Of a stretch of 40,963 bases of DNA, positions 1-9,096 are shown in pieces (positions within the stretch are counted from its first letter, which is position 1; every line of letters begins with the position of its first letter). Both the position numbers and the translations under genes were made by a program. Source of the DNA: Yoonia sp. Its GTDB lineage: Bacteria; Pseudomonadota; Alphaproteobacteria; Rhodobacterales; Rhodobacteraceae. The stretch lies in assembly GCA_029250945.1 (NCBI GenBank), contig JAQXEG010000014.1, positions 1-40,963 of the forward strand. Reading direction: 5' to 3'. Under the pieces are notes generated by a model, which saw nothing but the letters and a program-made list of their open reading frames with translations, searched no databases and was not told the DNA's origin.

Positions 1-47
1 CATGCGCCTAAGGTTGCCGCGCCGATCCATGCCAGCAGGCGGATCAT
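1..47 (-). CDS. 5' fragment of the gene downstream of alr, possibly an MlaE-type permease
   Basis: Only the first 15 codons lie in the window. On the minus strand an ATG at 47-45 overlaps the alr stop TGA (46-44) in an ATGA arrangement, which suggests translational coupling. The visible N-terminus is [15 protein letters not shown], hydrophobic and consistent with an inner-membrane protein. From memory, an MlaE-family lipid ABC permease often follows alr in Rhodobacterales; this is the basis of the guess and not something the fragment proves. The gene continues beyond base 1. Confidence 0.4.
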   Translation of the reverse strand, partial: MIRLLAWIGAATLGA

Positions 48-1081
48 CCGCCGCGTGTCCGGCGGGTATAGCGCCCGCCGAGCGATGTCAGGATTTCATA
101 ACCAATGGTGCCTGCGGCATCTGCCAGTTGATCCACGCCTTGCTGCGGTCCGATGAGGGTCAAGGCGTGCGGGTCTTCGCGCAGGTCGGTTACATCTACG
201 GTCAACAGATCCATTGATACACGGCCCACCAATGGGACGGGATCATTGCCGAAATACAGCGTTGCCTTATCAGACATCGCGCGGATTAAGCCATCGGCGT
301 AACCTGCTGATAACGTTGCAATACGGCTGGGGCGGGTGGCCTGCCAACTGTTGCCGTAACCGACAACCTCGCCCGCGTCCAAATGCCGGATTTGCACAAC
401 AGGCAGGTCCATTTGCACGACGGTATGCGATTGGTCAAACGGCATCCCGCCATATAGCCCGATACCGGGGCGGCACAGATCGAAATGATAGTCTTTGCCC
501 AGCAGGATGCCACCCGTGGCCGCCAATGACCGCGGCACGGCAATACCATCTGTCATTTTATGAAACACGTCGAGCTGATAGGCGTTCATCGGGTGATCAG
601 GCTCGTCCGCGCAAGCCAGATGCGACATCACCAGGGTGGGATTCTGCGCAAGGGCGATTTCCGCGATCGCGGCCCATTCATCCCATTCCATGCCCAAACG
701 GTTCATACCGGTATCCAGTTGAACGCCAAACGCATGACCGGGCAGGGCGTCAAAATGGCGGGTCACTTGATCCAAAGAGTTTAGCATCGGGGTCAGCCAC
801 AGATCGCCGATTATATCCGTATCACCGCGCATATGGCCGGAAAATACGCAAACCTCTGGGCCGGGGCCAAGCGCCTGACGCACGGCGGCGCCTTCTTCGG
901 CGACGGCGACAAAGAACCGGCGCGCGCCTGCCTTTGCCAATGCTTTGGCAACCGTGCCAGCCCCGAGGCCATAGCCATCCGCCTTGACCACGGCGGCGGT
1001 CTCAACAGAGGTCATTTTGTCCAAAGCCCGCCAGTTAGCGATAATGGCGTCGAGGTCGATTGTGATGTGTCCGGTACTCAT
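44..1081 (-). CDS. alr: Alanine racemase (PLP-dependent)
   Basis: Interconverts L- and D-alanine in the cytoplasm and supplies D-Ala for peptidoglycan. The 345-residue product has the usual length. It begins [13 protein letters not shown], with the PLP-binding lysine in the [13 protein letters not shown] motif (K33). The catalytic tyrosine region is GYGNSW, followed by a C-terminal RVSMD motif. A longer reading frame runs upstream to 1234, but its extra 51 residues are Arg-rich and overlap the preceding gene's coding region, so I chose the ATG at 1081. It lies in a minus-strand unit: dnaB, the damaged gene at 1140-1583, alr, and then a gene starting inside the alr stop codon. Confidence 0.95.
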   Translation of the reverse strand: MSTGHITIDLDAIIANWRALDKMTSVETAAVVKADGYGLGAGTVAKALAKAGARRFFVAVAEEGAAVRQALGPGPEVCVFSGHMRGDTDIIGDLWLTPMLNSLDQVTRHFDALPGHAFGVQLDTGMNRLGMEWDEWAAIAEIALAQNPTLVMSHLACADEPDHPMNAYQLDVFHKMTDGIAVPRSLAATGGILLGKDYHFDLCRPGIGLYGGMPFDQSHTVVQMDLPVVQIRHLDAGEVVGYGNSWQATRPSRIATLSAGYADGLIRAMSDKATLYFGNDPVPLVGRVSMDLLTVDVTDLREDPHALTLIGPQQGVDQLADAAGTIGYEILTSLGGRYTRRTRGG

Positions 1082-1139
1082 GGTCGCCCTTTTGGCAGCA
1101 GACGTGCGCTGCGGCAAGTGAAAGCGGCGCGCAGGGCGG

Positions 1140-1583
1140 TTATTGGCCGCTCGCGCAGGTGATATCGGGCGCGCAATGGGCTGCATCGAACTGCGCCAGC
1201 AAGGCCACCAATTCCGGCGGGCCACTCGGTGCAAACATAGCCTGCGTGCGGCAGCAGGTTTTCAATGAAAATACCGTCCCATGATGGATCAACGGCCAGC
1301 ATCAGTTCGGCGGAATATACCAGATGATCCACGAATGTGTCATAGGCACCGCCTTGATCGCTGTTCAGCGTCGTGCAGCTATCGGCGGGCGCGGCAAAGG
1401 CGGGTTGCGTGGTCGCCAGCGCCAGATGCCCGCGATACGCCTCGCGGGCGGCGGTGGTTTTCTGGATGCGGTCCGCCTCTTGCAACTGCAAAAAACACCA
1501 AAGAACGCGGCGATAGCGACGCAGGCGGTGATGCTGGCCGCGATAGCCTCGATGCTTTCGGCGTTCCGCCGGAGCCAGCTCAT
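1140..1583 (-). pseudogene. Frameshifted small membrane-anchored protein between dnaB and alr
   Basis: Its ATG (1583-1581) overlaps the dnaB stop in a TAATG junction. The N-terminus, MSWLRRNAESIEAIAAS, leads into one hydrophobic segment (about residues 14-33) in the start frame. Coding character then moves to another frame after a six-T run (minus strand, about 1490): QLQEADRIQKTTAAREAYRG through HLVYSAELMLAVDPSWDGIF. It returns to the first frame near 1222, giving [16 protein letters not shown] and a TAA at 1142-1140. So one base seems lost at the T run and one gained near GTTTG. A single-shift reading that stays in the second frame to a TGA at 1080-1078 would overlap alr by ATGA, but that tail is Arg-rich and non-coding in look. 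I do not recognise the family. It may be a real pseudogene or two assembly errors. Confidence 0.6.
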
Positions 1584-3076
1584 TAGTATTCTTCGCTGGG
1601 CGTGCCTTGCCATGGCTGTGCAAGGTTGCCAAAGCGGGTGAACTGTCCCTCAAACGACAAGCCGACCGTGCCAATCGGGCCGTGACGCTGTTTGCCAATT
1701 ACCACCTCGGCCTTGCCATGCAGGTGTTCCATACGCTCTTGCCATGCAGCGATCTTTTCCATCTCGTGATCGCCGGGCTTTTCACGTTCAACGTAGTATT
1801 CTTCGCGGTACACGAACATGACAACGTCGGCATCCTGCTCAATTGAGCCTGATTCACGCAAATCCGACAGCTGCGGGCGTTTATCTTCGCGGTTCTCAAC
1901 CTGACGCGACAGCTGGGACAGGGCGATGACGGGAATGTTCAATTCCTTGGCGATTGCCTTCAGGCCCATGGTGATTTCCGAAATTTCGTTCACGCGGTTC
2001 TCCGATCGTCCGGTTCCGCGCACCAGCTGAAGGTAATCCACGACAAGCACATCCAAACCATGTGTGCGTTTCAGGCGCCGCGCACGCGCAGCCAACTGAG
2101 AGATGGGCAGGGCAGGTGTGTCGTCGATAAACAGTGGGCAGGCCTCAAGGTTTTTGGCGGCCTCCACAAAGCGGCGGAATTCGGTTTCGGTCATGTCGCC
2201 GGAACGGATTTGGTGTGAATTCACCTCTGACGCTTCGGACAAAATACGCGCGGCAAGCTGTTCTGCCGACATCTCGAGGCTATAGAACCCGACGACACCG
2301 CCATCCACGGCCCCTTCGGACCCATCGGGCATCGCGCCCTTACGGTAGGCCTTGGCCACGTTATAGGCGATGTTGGTCGCCAGCGACGTTTTCCCCATCG
2401 ACGGACGCCCTGCAAGGATCAGAAGGTCGGATTTATGCAAGCCGCCCAGCTTCTTATCGAGGTCAATCAACCCAGTAGAAATCCCCGACAGCCCGCCATC
2501 ACGCTGATAGGCGGCGTTGGTGACATTCACGGCCTCGGTCACGGCCTTGAGGAATGATTGGAAACCCGTTTCGGATGTGCCCTGTTCGGCAAGGCGGTAA
2601 AGTTCTTGCTCGGCCTCGACGATCTGTTCGCGCGGTTCCAGCAGCACGTCGACCTTTTGCGCTTTGGCGGCGATGGCCTGACCCACTTGGATCAATTCGC
2701 GGCGCACCGACAGATCATAGATCATCTGGGCATAGTCGCGTGCCGCAAAGGCAGAGATTGCAGACCCCGCCAGTCGTGCCAGATAAGCGGGACCACCAAG
2801 TTCCTTGAGCCCCTCATCATCCTCAAGGAACGTCTTGAGGGTCACAGGGCTGGCGAGCGCGTTTTTAGCAATGCGGTTTGACGCGGTTTCAAAAATGCGG
2901 GCGTGCACGGGGTCATAGAAATGTTTGGGGCCAACAATCGCGGCGATCCGGTCAAAGATGTCGTTGTTGGTTAGGATCGCGCCCAGCAATTGCTGCTCTG
3001 CCTCGATGGAATGGGGCATTGTATCTGCGTCGGCCTCTTCCACGCCGGTCGCATTGAATGTCGCAATTTCGTTCAT
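1583..3076 (-). CDS. dnaB: Replicative DNA helicase DnaB
   Basis: Hexameric helicase that unwinds DNA at the replication fork and recruits primase. The 497-residue protein has the N-terminal DnaB domain (about residues 20-125, beginning PHSIEAEQQLLGAIL), a linker, and the RecA-like motor. Walker A is GRPSMGKTS at 223-231, and Walker B is the hydrophobic strand ending VVDYLQL. The later LSQLSRQVENRED and SDLRESGSIEQDADVV motifs are typical of DnaB. It lacks an intein and is of usual length. The stop overlaps the start of the next minus-strand gene (TAATG). A perfect DnaA box lies about 70 bases upstream of its start. Confidence 0.97.
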   Translation of the reverse strand: MNEIATFNATGVEEADADTMPHSIEAEQQLLGAILTNNDIFDRIAAIVGPKHFYDPVHARIFETASNRIAKNALASPVTLKTFLEDDEGLKELGGPAYLARLAGSAISAFAARDYAQMIYDLSVRRELIQVGQAIAAKAQKVDVLLEPREQIVEAEQELYRLAEQGTSETGFQSFLKAVTEAVNVTNAAYQRDGGLSGISTGLIDLDKKLGGLHKSDLLILAGRPSMGKTSLATNIAYNVAKAYRKGAMPDGSEGAVDGGVVGFYSLEMSAEQLAARILSEASEVNSHQIRSGDMTETEFRRFVEAAKNLEACPLFIDDTPALPISQLAARARRLKRTHGLDVLVVDYLQLVRGTGRSENRVNEISEITMGLKAIAKELNIPVIALSQLSRQVENREDKRPQLSDLRESGSIEQDADVVMFVYREEYYVEREKPGDHEMEKIAAWQERMEHLHGKAEVVIGKQRHGPIGTVGLSFEGQFTRFGNLAQPWQGTPSEEY

Positions 3077-3143
3077 CTGATCACCTTACCCGTTCCCACC
3101 GGCGTCATACAAAACCGCCATGCGGGCGGCAAATTGTATGTTT

Positions 3144-3152
3144 TGTGGATAA
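3144..3152 (-). promoter_or_regulatory. DnaA box upstream of dnaB
   Basis: On the minus strand this is TTATCCACA, a 9/9 match to the consensus DnaA-binding box. It sits in the dnaB upstream region about 70 bases before the start codon. A single box cannot define an origin, but it may let DnaA control dnaB transcription. The match is seen directly; the regulatory role is inference. Confidence 0.5.
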
Positions 3153-3203
3153 CTTCGACATTAGCACATCTTGGGGCGGGTCGCACCCATTTCCGCAAGA
3201 TAA

Positions 3204-3232
3204 AGCCCGCGACGGCGTTAACCGCGCGGGCT
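3204..3232 (-). terminator. Probable pyrE terminator
   Basis: An inverted repeat with 8-base arms (AGCCCGCG / CGCGGGCT) lies just past the pyrE stop. Read on the minus strand it is followed by TTTATCTT, a weak U tract. It probably separates pyrCE transcription from dnaB. Confidence 0.5.
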
Positions 3233-3254
3233 GTTTGGCAATTTTTCGCACGGC

Positions 3255-3932
3255 TTAGTCGGCGTGAGCAGCGGACCATCCGGCCGGATCGCGCAAATAC
3301 GCCTCAACCGCGTCAAGCGTTTCAGAGTCGTATGACCCACGCGCCTTTGCCTCGGCCAGAACATCCCACCATGTGCAAAGGTGGATTAGTTGCACGTTTT
3401 GGTCGCCCAGTGTCTTTTCCACACCTTCAAAAATGCCATAGTAGAAAATCACAGCCGTCGCGTTGCAGGTCGCACCGGTTTCGTTGATGGCGTCAACGAA
3501 CGACAGCTTGGACCCGCCATCAGTTGTCAGATCCTCCACCAGCAGCACGCGCTGGCCTTCGGTCATGACCCCTTCGATGCGGGCGTTCTTGCCGTAGCCT
3601 TTGGGCTTCTTGCGCACATAAGTCATGGGCAGGGCCATGCGGTCGGCGACAAGCGCACCAAACGGGATGCCCGCTGTTTCGCCGCCAGCGATGTTATCAA
3701 ACGCTTCAAAACCCGCCTCGCGCATGGTGGTGACGGTCAGGAAATCCATCAGGACCGACCGGATGCGGGGGAATGAAATCAGTTTGCGGCAATCCACATA
3801 TGTGGGGGCCTTTTTGCCCGATGCATGAGTGAACGGCTCGCGCGCATTGAACGTGATCGCGTCAATTTCGAGCAGCATACCAGCGGTCAGGCGGGCGATT
3901 TCATCTTTGGCGGGAAAGGATGTGGGAATCAT
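3255..3932 (-). CDS. pyrE: Orotate phosphoribosyltransferase
   Basis: Converts orotate and PRPP to orotidine 5'-monophosphate in pyrimidine synthesis. The 225-residue protein carries the PRPP-binding loop [14 protein letters not shown] at about residues 129-142. The K-rich [17 protein letters not shown] segment matches the flexible catalytic loop of this family. The start codon is 11 bases after the pyrC stop, so the two pyrimidine genes are almost certainly co-transcribed as pyrC-pyrE. Confidence 0.95.
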   Translation of the reverse strand: MIPTSFPAKDEIARLTAGMLLEIDAITFNAREPFTHASGKKAPTYVDCRKLISFPRIRSVLMDFLTVTTMREAGFEAFDNIAGGETAGIPFGALVADRMALPMTYVRKKPKGYGKNARIEGVMTEGQRVLLVEDLTTDGGSKLSFVDAINETGATCNATAVIFYYGIFEGVEKTLGDQNVQLIHLCTWWDVLAEAKARGSYDSETLDAVEAYLRDPAGWSAAHAD

Positions 3933-3943
3933 AGGGGCAGCTT

Positions 3944-4999
3944 TCAGTTAGAAGTCACGGACCAATGCAGGTCAAAACCGGGGTCAAAAACGGTCACGGG
4001 GCCGTCGGCTGTGGGCACGTAGGACGGATAGGCGACGGGATCGCCCTTGGTCAGGGTGATCGTCGCCTCATTCGGCTCCAACCCGTAAAAACGTGGGCCG
4101 TTCAGCGATGCAAAGGCTTCGAGCTTGGGCAATGCGCTCGCGGCCTCGAATACCTCGGCCAGACAGGACATTGTGTTGGGCGCGGTAAAGATACCGGCGC
4201 AGCCACAGGCCTGCAATTTCAGCGGATCGGTGTGCGGCGCGCTGTCAGTCCCAAGGAAAAACCGTTTATCCCCCGAAATCGCGGCCTGAACGAGGGCGAC
4301 GCGGTGCGCCTCGCGCTTTGCCACGGGCAGGCAGTAAAAATGCGGTTTGATGCCGCCCGCAAGGATATGATTGCGGTTAATGATCAGGTGGTGGGTCGTA
4401 ATCGTCGCCCCAAGGTTTTTTGGCGTATCGCGCACATAGTCGACAGCGTCTTGGGTTGTGACATGTTCCATGATGATGCGCAGATCGGGCACCTTTTTGC
4501 GCAGGGGGCGCAGGATTTTGTCGATGAACACGGCCTCACGGTCGAAAATATCAATCTCGTGGTTGGTCACCTCGCCGTGCACGCATAATGGCATCCCGAT
4601 TTTGGCCATGCGGTCGAGCACAGGCCGCACCTTTTCAAAGTCGGTGACGCCGGACGCGGAATTGGTTGTGGCACCCGCTGGATACAGCTTTACCGCCGTG
4701 GCGATGCCTGCGGCATGGGCTGCGGCGACATCGTCGGGGTCGGTGTTTTCGGTCAGATAAAGCGTCATCAGCGGCGTAAACGTCATATCGCGGGGCAGGG
4801 CGGCCATAATCCGGTTACGGTAGGCCGTGGCCTGATCACCCGTCACAACAGGCGGCACCAAGTTGGGCATAATGATCGCGCGGCCAAAATGGCGGGCGGT
4901 TTCGGGCAGGACGGCCTGCAACATCGCCCCGTCACGCAGGTGCAAATGCCAGTCGTCAGGGCGGCGGATGGTCAGTTCGGTGATTTGCTTATCTGTCAT
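3944..4999 (-). CDS. pyrC: Dihydroorotase (type II)
   Basis: Zinc amidohydrolase that cyclises N-carbamoyl-aspartate to dihydroorotate. The 351 residues are close to the length of E. coli PyrC. Metal-ligand motifs are visible: HLH at 18-20, the probable carboxylated lysine K104 in [20 protein letters not shown] and GTDSAPH. It is the first gene of a pyrC-pyrE pair. The 118 bases between its start and the plus-strand gene at 5118 should hold divergent promoters; I could not pick a convincing -35/-10 pair. Confidence 0.96.
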   Translation of the reverse strand: MTDKQITELTIRRPDDWHLHLRDGAMLQAVLPETARHFGRAIIMPNLVPPVVTGDQATAYRNRIMAALPRDMTFTPLMTLYLTENTDPDDVAAAHAAGIATAVKLYPAGATTNSASGVTDFEKVRPVLDRMAKIGMPLCVHGEVTNHEIDIFDREAVFIDKILRPLRKKVPDLRIIMEHVTTQDAVDYVRDTPKNLGATITTHHLIINRNHILAGGIKPHFYCLPVAKREAHRVALVQAAISGDKRFFLGTDSAPHTDPLKLQACGCAGIFTAPNTMSCLAEVFEAASALPKLEAFASLNGPRFYGLEPNEATITLTKGDPVAYPSYVPTADGPVTVFDPGFDLHWSVTSN

Positions 5000-5117
5000 G
5001 TGGCCCCGATTACACGTTTGCAGTGACGGTGACCAGATGCCGATTGTTCACCCTTGTCGTGCTGCACATTGGACGCGATATAGCAAACAGACCAATTTTT
5101 GACCTGGAGAAGACCCA

Positions 5118-5402
5118 ATGCTTGGATTTATTGTTGCCGCCATCGCCGGCTTTATCACACCGCAACTTGAAGTACCGGCAGCCCGCCCTGTCGCGCGCAT
5201 GCTCGAACAGCACATCACTCTGGAAGCGGCTGAAACCCGTTTGATCGCATTCATCATCGCAATGCTGGCTGCTGGCGTTATCGCATCCCTGCTGGATAGC
5301 GGGTCGGCGTTCTGGATGATCCTTGGCGGCGCGCTTGGCTATTTTGCGACCCGTTTGGTGGCCGCGGCCCGTGCCGCAATGGACGCGCGCAACGAAAGCT
5401 AA
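5118..5402 (+). CDS. Small integral membrane protein of unknown function
   Basis: A 94-residue protein with two hydrophobic stretches, at about residues 1-16 (MLGFIVAAIAGFI) and 42-82 (IAFIIAMLAAGVIAS and WMILGGALGYFATRLVAA). It ends in a short charged tail. An upstream CTGGAGAAG is a credible ribosome binding site for the ATG at 5118. I do not recognise a family. It is followed by another small gene in the same orientation, and a shared terminator ends the pair. Confidence 0.75.
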   Translation: MLGFIVAAIAGFITPQLEVPAARPVARMLEQHITLEAAETRLIAFIIAMLAAGVIASLLDSGSAFWMILGGALGYFATRLVAAARAAMDARNES

Positions 5403-5509
5403 ACCCATGCAAATGTTGCAATGCGGCATTGCAGAGACTACGGGTTCTGCGGTGCGGCATATGCTCTATCTAGGATGCAACAGACGCAATCCGAAGTAGG
5501 AGCCCACCA

Positions 5510-5731
5510 ATGGCATATCTCGCAACACATGAACTGTCCGACCTGAAACCATCCGTTGCTGCACGGGTCTGGTCCGTGATCACTGGTTTCTTTGAAAGCG
5601 TGCTTGAGGCCCAAGGCCGCAGCGCCGCCGTGACCCGCCTGCAAAACATGACCGACGCGCAGCTGGCAGCCGAGGGCGTGCGCCGTGACGACATCGTGCG
5701 CTATGTCTTCCGTGACATCTATCACGTCTAA
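5510..5731 (+). CDS. Small DUF1127-like protein
   Basis: A 73-residue protein whose C-terminal half, RLQNMTDAQLAAEGVRRDDI, fits the DUF1127 pattern (helix, L-x-D-x-x-L, then G-x-x-R-x-D-I). DUF1127 proteins are small, basic, soluble alphaproteobacterial proteins; some have been linked to RNA and phosphate or nitrogen metabolism, but the role of this one is unknown. AGGAG stands 8 bases before the ATG. A strong terminator follows within 20 bases, so it ends a transcript. Confidence 0.8.
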   Translation: MAYLATHELSDLKPSVAARVWSVITGFFESVLEAQGRSAAVTRLQNMTDAQLAAEGVRRDDIVRYVFRDIYHV

Positions 5732-5748
5732 AATTCTGATTTAAAATT

Positions 5749-5789
5749 AAAAAAGCCGCTCGAGGGGATAACCCATGGGCGGCTTTTTT
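5749..5789 (+). terminator. Rho-independent terminator
   Basis: Arms AAAAAAGCCGC (5749-5759) and GCGGCTTTTTT (5779-5789) pair perfectly, with six terminal Ts on the plus strand. It ends the 5118-5731 transcript. The matching A run means it could also work for the minus strand, after the decayed gene at 5866-6710. Confidence 0.9.
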
Positions 5790-5865
5790 GTGGTTCATCG
5801 TTGGCTTTACGCAGCTGGCATTTTCACCGGAGTGCTGGGTGCGTGACCCTGGTCAATCAGTTCTT

Positions 5866-6710
5866 TTAGCTTTTGGCAAAGAATTTATCGTCGCTGTCAC
5901 GCAGCACATGGGCACAGACATTAGCGGCCAGTACAGGGTGCCCGGTTTGCACCATGCGCGTATAAAGCGTGCGCAGATACGGCCCGCCATCGCTGCCTTC
6001 AGGAGATCGTCATGCACCTCCATCGCGTCAAACGAGACATCCAGACGGTTGCCTAACCCAGTGGCGCGAAGGGGGGTCATGTTGTTGCGTGTGAACATGC
6101 CAGCGGGCATGGGATCAAACCGTTGCAGCGGATCAAACACGATATAGGCGTGATTGGCCGCGTCGATCATGTCGGGTGCATAGCCAAAGCGATCAGAAAA
6201 ATCATAGCGCCGTTGTTCCAGATACCGCGTATCCCAGCTGGCAATACGAGGGTCCAATGTTGCCTGCGGGCGTAGCGCCACGACCGTGCACCCCGGCGCT
6301 GCAACGCAATAGGCCGCAGCTGCATAGCCACCGCCATGCGCACCATGGAAGACCACATTGTCGAAATCTTCGAAAAAGCCGTCGTCAATCAAGCTGTCGA
6401 AATAGCGGTAGATCGCGGGATCGCGGAACCAGCTTTCGTCGCGGCTGATGATCGCAAGATGGGACCAGCCTTCGTGTTGGGCGTAATGAAACCCGCGCGG
6501 GGCGGCATCGGCGTGGAATTTGCGGATGTATTCCGCATTCTCAAAAGTCACCAGCAGATTGGTGCCCACATCCAGAAACGCCGCCACGTGATCGTCACCC
6601 AGCGGTTCGAAATAGCCAAGATCATCCGAAATGGTTTCCAGTCAGGCGAACCATTCGTCCGTCTCCAACCGCGTCATTTCGGCCTCAAAACTCAGGCGCA
6701 TATCTTTCAT
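5866..6710 (-). pseudogene. Decayed Rhodobacterales gene (family often labelled PAPS reductase)
   Basis: The original ATG is at 6710 (MKDMRLSFEAEMTRL, preceded by GAGAGC). An in-frame TGA interrupts codon 23 (6644-6642). The same frame then continues well conserved: DDLGYFEPLGDDH, LLVTFE, the Gly-rich FHGAHGGGYAAAAY and RPQATLDPRIASWD. Near 5979 one base is missing: the present frame turns into Cys/Trp-rich nonsense, while the next frame gives YLRTLYTRMVQTGHPVLAAN and a natural stop at 5868-5866. From memory, intact homologues in Roseobacters are annotated as phosphoadenosine phosphosulfate reductase, probably wrongly; no CysH cysteine motif is present. The fragment starting at 6587 could still be translated but would lack both ends. 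Confidence 0.75.
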
Positions 6711-6813
6711 CACTGCTCTCCGATCCGGGTTTTCCCGTTACTCTCTGGCAGCAGATGACAGGCATTTGTGTCAAAAATGGGTAAAGCGATGGTCGGTTTT
6801 AGGGAAATCAGGG

Positions 6814-8034
6814 TCAAAAGAACGCTTGAAGCCCTGTTTGTGCACGTCCAAGGATTAATGCGTGCACGTCATGGGTGCCTTCATAGGTGTTCACCGTCTC
6901 TAGGTTCACCATATGGCGCATGACGTGGAAATCCTCTGAAATGCCATTGCCGCCGTGCATATCGCGGGCGTGGCGCGCGACCTCTAGCGCCTTGCCGCAG
7001 TTGTTGCGCTTCATCATCGAAATCATCTCTGGCGCGGCGTGTCCTGCATCCATCAGGCGGCCCAACTGCAACGATCCTTGCAGGCCCAGCGTGATCTCGG
7101 TCTGCATATCGGCCAGCTTTTTCTGGAAAAGCTGCGTCTGCGCTAAGGGTTTTCCGAACTGCTTGCGGTCAAGCCCGTATTGCAGTGCTGCGTGCCAACA
7201 CGCCTCTGCGGCGCCCATTACACCCCATGAGATGCCGTATCGTGCACGGTTCAGACAGCCAAACGGGCCCTTTAGGCCCTGCACATTTGGCAGCAACGCG
7301 TCATCGCCAACCTCGACGTTATCCATCACAATCTCGCCCGTGACGGATGCACGAAGCGACAGCTTGCCACCAATCTTGGGGGCAGACAGCCCCCTCATCT
7401 CTTTTTCAAGAATGAACCCACGGATTTTGCCGCCGTGCTCCTCTGACTTCGCCCAGATCACGAACACATCCGCAATCGGCGCATTTGAAATCCACATCTT
7501 CGACCCCGTGATGCTATAACCATTTGCGGTTTTGCGGGCGATCGTCTTCATCCCCGCGGGGTCAGACCCTGCATCCGGTTCGGTCAGGCCAAAACATCCG
7601 ATAAGGCTGCCTGCTGCCAATCCCGGTAGATATTTGATCCGCTGTTCTTCGGACCCGTAGGCGTGGATCGGATACATCACGAGCGATGATTGCACTGACA
7701 TCATAGACCGATACCCTGAATCCACGCGCTCCACCTCGCGCGCGACAAGGCCGTAGGTCACATATGACGCGCCCAAGCCGCCGTATTCCTCGGGGATGGT
7801 CAGGCCCAACAGCCCGACCTCGCCCATTTGGGCGAAAATGCTCGGGTCCACGGTCGCATCACGGTTGGCCGCTGTCACCACAGGGGCCAGCTTATCGGCT
7901 GCAAACGCGGCTGCACCATCGCGTAGCATCCGCTCATCTTCGGTCAGCTGATCCTCAAGCCGTAGGGCATCAGACCATTCAAACGGACCCAGATCAGGAC
8001 CAAAACCAGCGGGGGCAACGGGGGCATCTTTCAT
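6814..8034 (-). CDS. gcdH: Glutaryl-CoA dehydrogenase
   Basis: FAD flavoenzyme of the acyl-CoA dehydrogenase family that oxidises and decarboxylates glutaryl-CoA to crotonyl-CoA in lysine and tryptophan breakdown. The 406-residue product has FAD-site motifs [13 protein letters not shown] and the segment around [13 protein letters not shown]. The C-terminal [16 protein letters not shown] holds the catalytic base E385 and is nearly the same as in human GCDH, which separates it from other acyl-CoA dehydrogenases. The open frame runs back to 8160, but the first 42 residues overlap the divergent coxD start and do not resemble the family, so the ATG at 8034 was chosen. The 114 bases to coxD form a divergent promoter region. 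Confidence 0.93.
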   Translation of the reverse strand: MKDAPVAPAGFGPDLGPFEWSDALRLEDQLTEDERMLRDGAAAFAADKLAPVVTAANRDATVDPSIFAQMGEVGLLGLTIPEEYGGLGASYVTYGLVAREVERVDSGYRSMMSVQSSLVMYPIHAYGSEEQRIKYLPGLAAGSLIGCFGLTEPDAGSDPAGMKTIARKTANGYSITGSKMWISNAPIADVFVIWAKSEEHGGKIRGFILEKEMRGLSAPKIGGKLSLRASVTGEIVMDNVEVGDDALLPNVQGLKGPFGCLNRARYGISWGVMGAAEACWHAALQYGLDRKQFGKPLAQTQLFQKKLADMQTEITLGLQGSLQLGRLMDAGHAAPEMISMMKRNNCGKALEVARHARDMHGGNGISEDFHVMRHMVNLETVNTYEGTHDVHALILGRAQTGLQAFF

Positions 8035-8148
8035 CGGGGGGTATCCTTTGGCTAACTGACCCGATTGATAAGCGGTCCCACCCCTGATCGCAATGCGCAG
8101 CTTGACGCGGGCGCCAAGGGATGCAGTTCTAGGGACAGGGGGCGGATC

Positions 8149-9036
8149 ATGACATTCCAAAGTATCGACGACTTACAAACCCAACTTGGCGCGGAAAACT
8201 ACATCTGCGCCCGACCGCTCGCGACAATCGTTTACCTTGCCACACAGCTCGGCCGCCCGTTGTTCCTAGAGGGGGAAGCAGGCACTGGCAAAACCGAGAT
8301 CGCCAAAGCGATTGCCGCGTCCCTCGGGCGCCGCCTCATCCGTCTGCAGTGCTACGAAGGGTTGGACGCCTCATCGGCAGTCTATGAATGGAACTTTGCC
8401 GCACAAATGATCGCCATCCGCGCCGCCGAAGGATCCGGTGGCACCACCCAAGAAACGCTTTATAGCGATGAGTATCTGATCGAACGCCCGCTTTTGGCCG
8501 CGATGCGCCCGCAACCCGGTGGCGCACCCGTGCTGCTCATTGATGAGCTGGACCGCACCGACGCCCCGTTTGAGGCATTCTTGCTCGAGGCCCTGTCGGA
8601 TTTCCAAGTCACCATCCCCGAACGCGGCACCATCAAGGCAGCCGAGCGGCCGATTGTGATCATCACCTCGAACCGCACACGCGAAGTCCATGATGCCCTG
8701 AAACGGCGCTGCCTCTATCATTGGGTCGACTATCCAGATTTTGAGCGCGAGATTGCAATCCTGAAAGCCCGCGCGCCAGAAGCAGCGGCCACCCTTAGCC
8801 AAGAGGTCGTGGCATTCGTTCAACGCCTGCGCACCGAGGATTTGTTCAAAAAACCCGGTGTGGCCGAAACAATCGATTGGGCGAAATGCCTTCTGGCGCT
8901 TGATACCATCAACCTCTCGCCCGAGGTGATCGCCGACACGCTTGGCGCCATTTTGAAATACCAAGACGACATTCAAAAACTCGAAGGATCAGAGGCCAAG
9001 CGCATCCTCGATGATGCAAAGGCGAGCCTGCAATGA
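8149..9036 (+). CDS. coxD: MoxR-type AAA+ ATPase, CoxD-like maturation factor
   Basis: Cytoplasmic AAA+ ATPase of 295 residues. In carboxydotrophs CoxD is a chaperone needed to mature the molybdenum site of CO dehydrogenase and works with the VWA protein CoxE. Walker A is GEAGTGKTE (about residues 42-50). Walker B is [11 protein letters not shown], followed by a sensor-1 strand, [20 protein letters not shown]. An AGGGACAGGGGG stretch precedes the ATG at 8149; a longer frame to 8065 overlaps the gcdH promoter region. It is the first gene of the molybdenum-hydroxylase cluster. The stop codon lies inside an ATGA at 9033-9036, suggesting that the next gene once began there. Confidence 0.88.
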   Translation: MTFQSIDDLQTQLGAENYICARPLATIVYLATQLGRPLFLEGEAGTGKTEIAKAIAASLGRRLIRLQCYEGLDASSAVYEWNFAAQMIAIRAAEGSGGTTQETLYSDEYLIERPLLAAMRPQPGGAPVLLIDELDRTDAPFEAFLLEALSDFQVTIPERGTIKAAERPIVIITSNRTREVHDALKRRCLYHWVDYPDFEREIAILKARAPEAAATLSQEVVAFVQRLRTEDLFKKPGVAETIDWAKCLLALDTINLSPEVIADTLGAILKYQDDIQKLEGSEAKRILDDAKASLQ

Positions 9037-9048
9037 TCCTTCCGCTTG

Positions 9049-9090
9049 CGGCAAATACCTCACGGGGGTCTGGGGTGTGAAACCCCCAGC
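9049..9090 (-). repeat. Intergenic palindromic repeat at the coxD-coxE junction
   Basis: Read on the minus strand the unit is a G/C hairpin followed by GAGGTATTTGCC. On the plus strand the arms are GGGGGT (9064-9069) and ACCCCC (9082-9087). A related unit in the opposite orientation lies at 15885-15927, sharing a run of Cs and GAGGTATTT. From memory this type of element is scattered through Rhodobacteraceae genomes. Confidence 0.6.
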
Positions 9091-9096
9091 GTCGTT

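Noticed and set aside
214..987. Long plus-strand open frame opposite alr (257 codons)
   Set aside because: It is antisense to a well-supported gene, Arg/Pro/Gly-rich and without any recognisable motif: a shadow frame of GC-rich coding DNA.
1484..1492. Programmed -1 ribosomal frameshifting at the T6 run in the gene between dnaB and alr
   Set aside because: The zero-frame codons are GTT TTT TGC, which do not form a proper X-XXY-YYZ heptamer, six Ts are short for polymerase slippage, and a second shift downstream would still be needed.
6642..6644. TGA as a selenocysteine codon in the gene at 5866-6710
   Set aside because: The family has no known selenoprotein or conserved cysteine at this place, no SECIS-like hairpin is evident after it, and the same gene carries a separate frameshift.
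8035..8160. N-terminal extension of gcdH to 8160
   Set aside because: The extra 42 residues do not resemble the family and would overlap the coxD start on the other strand.
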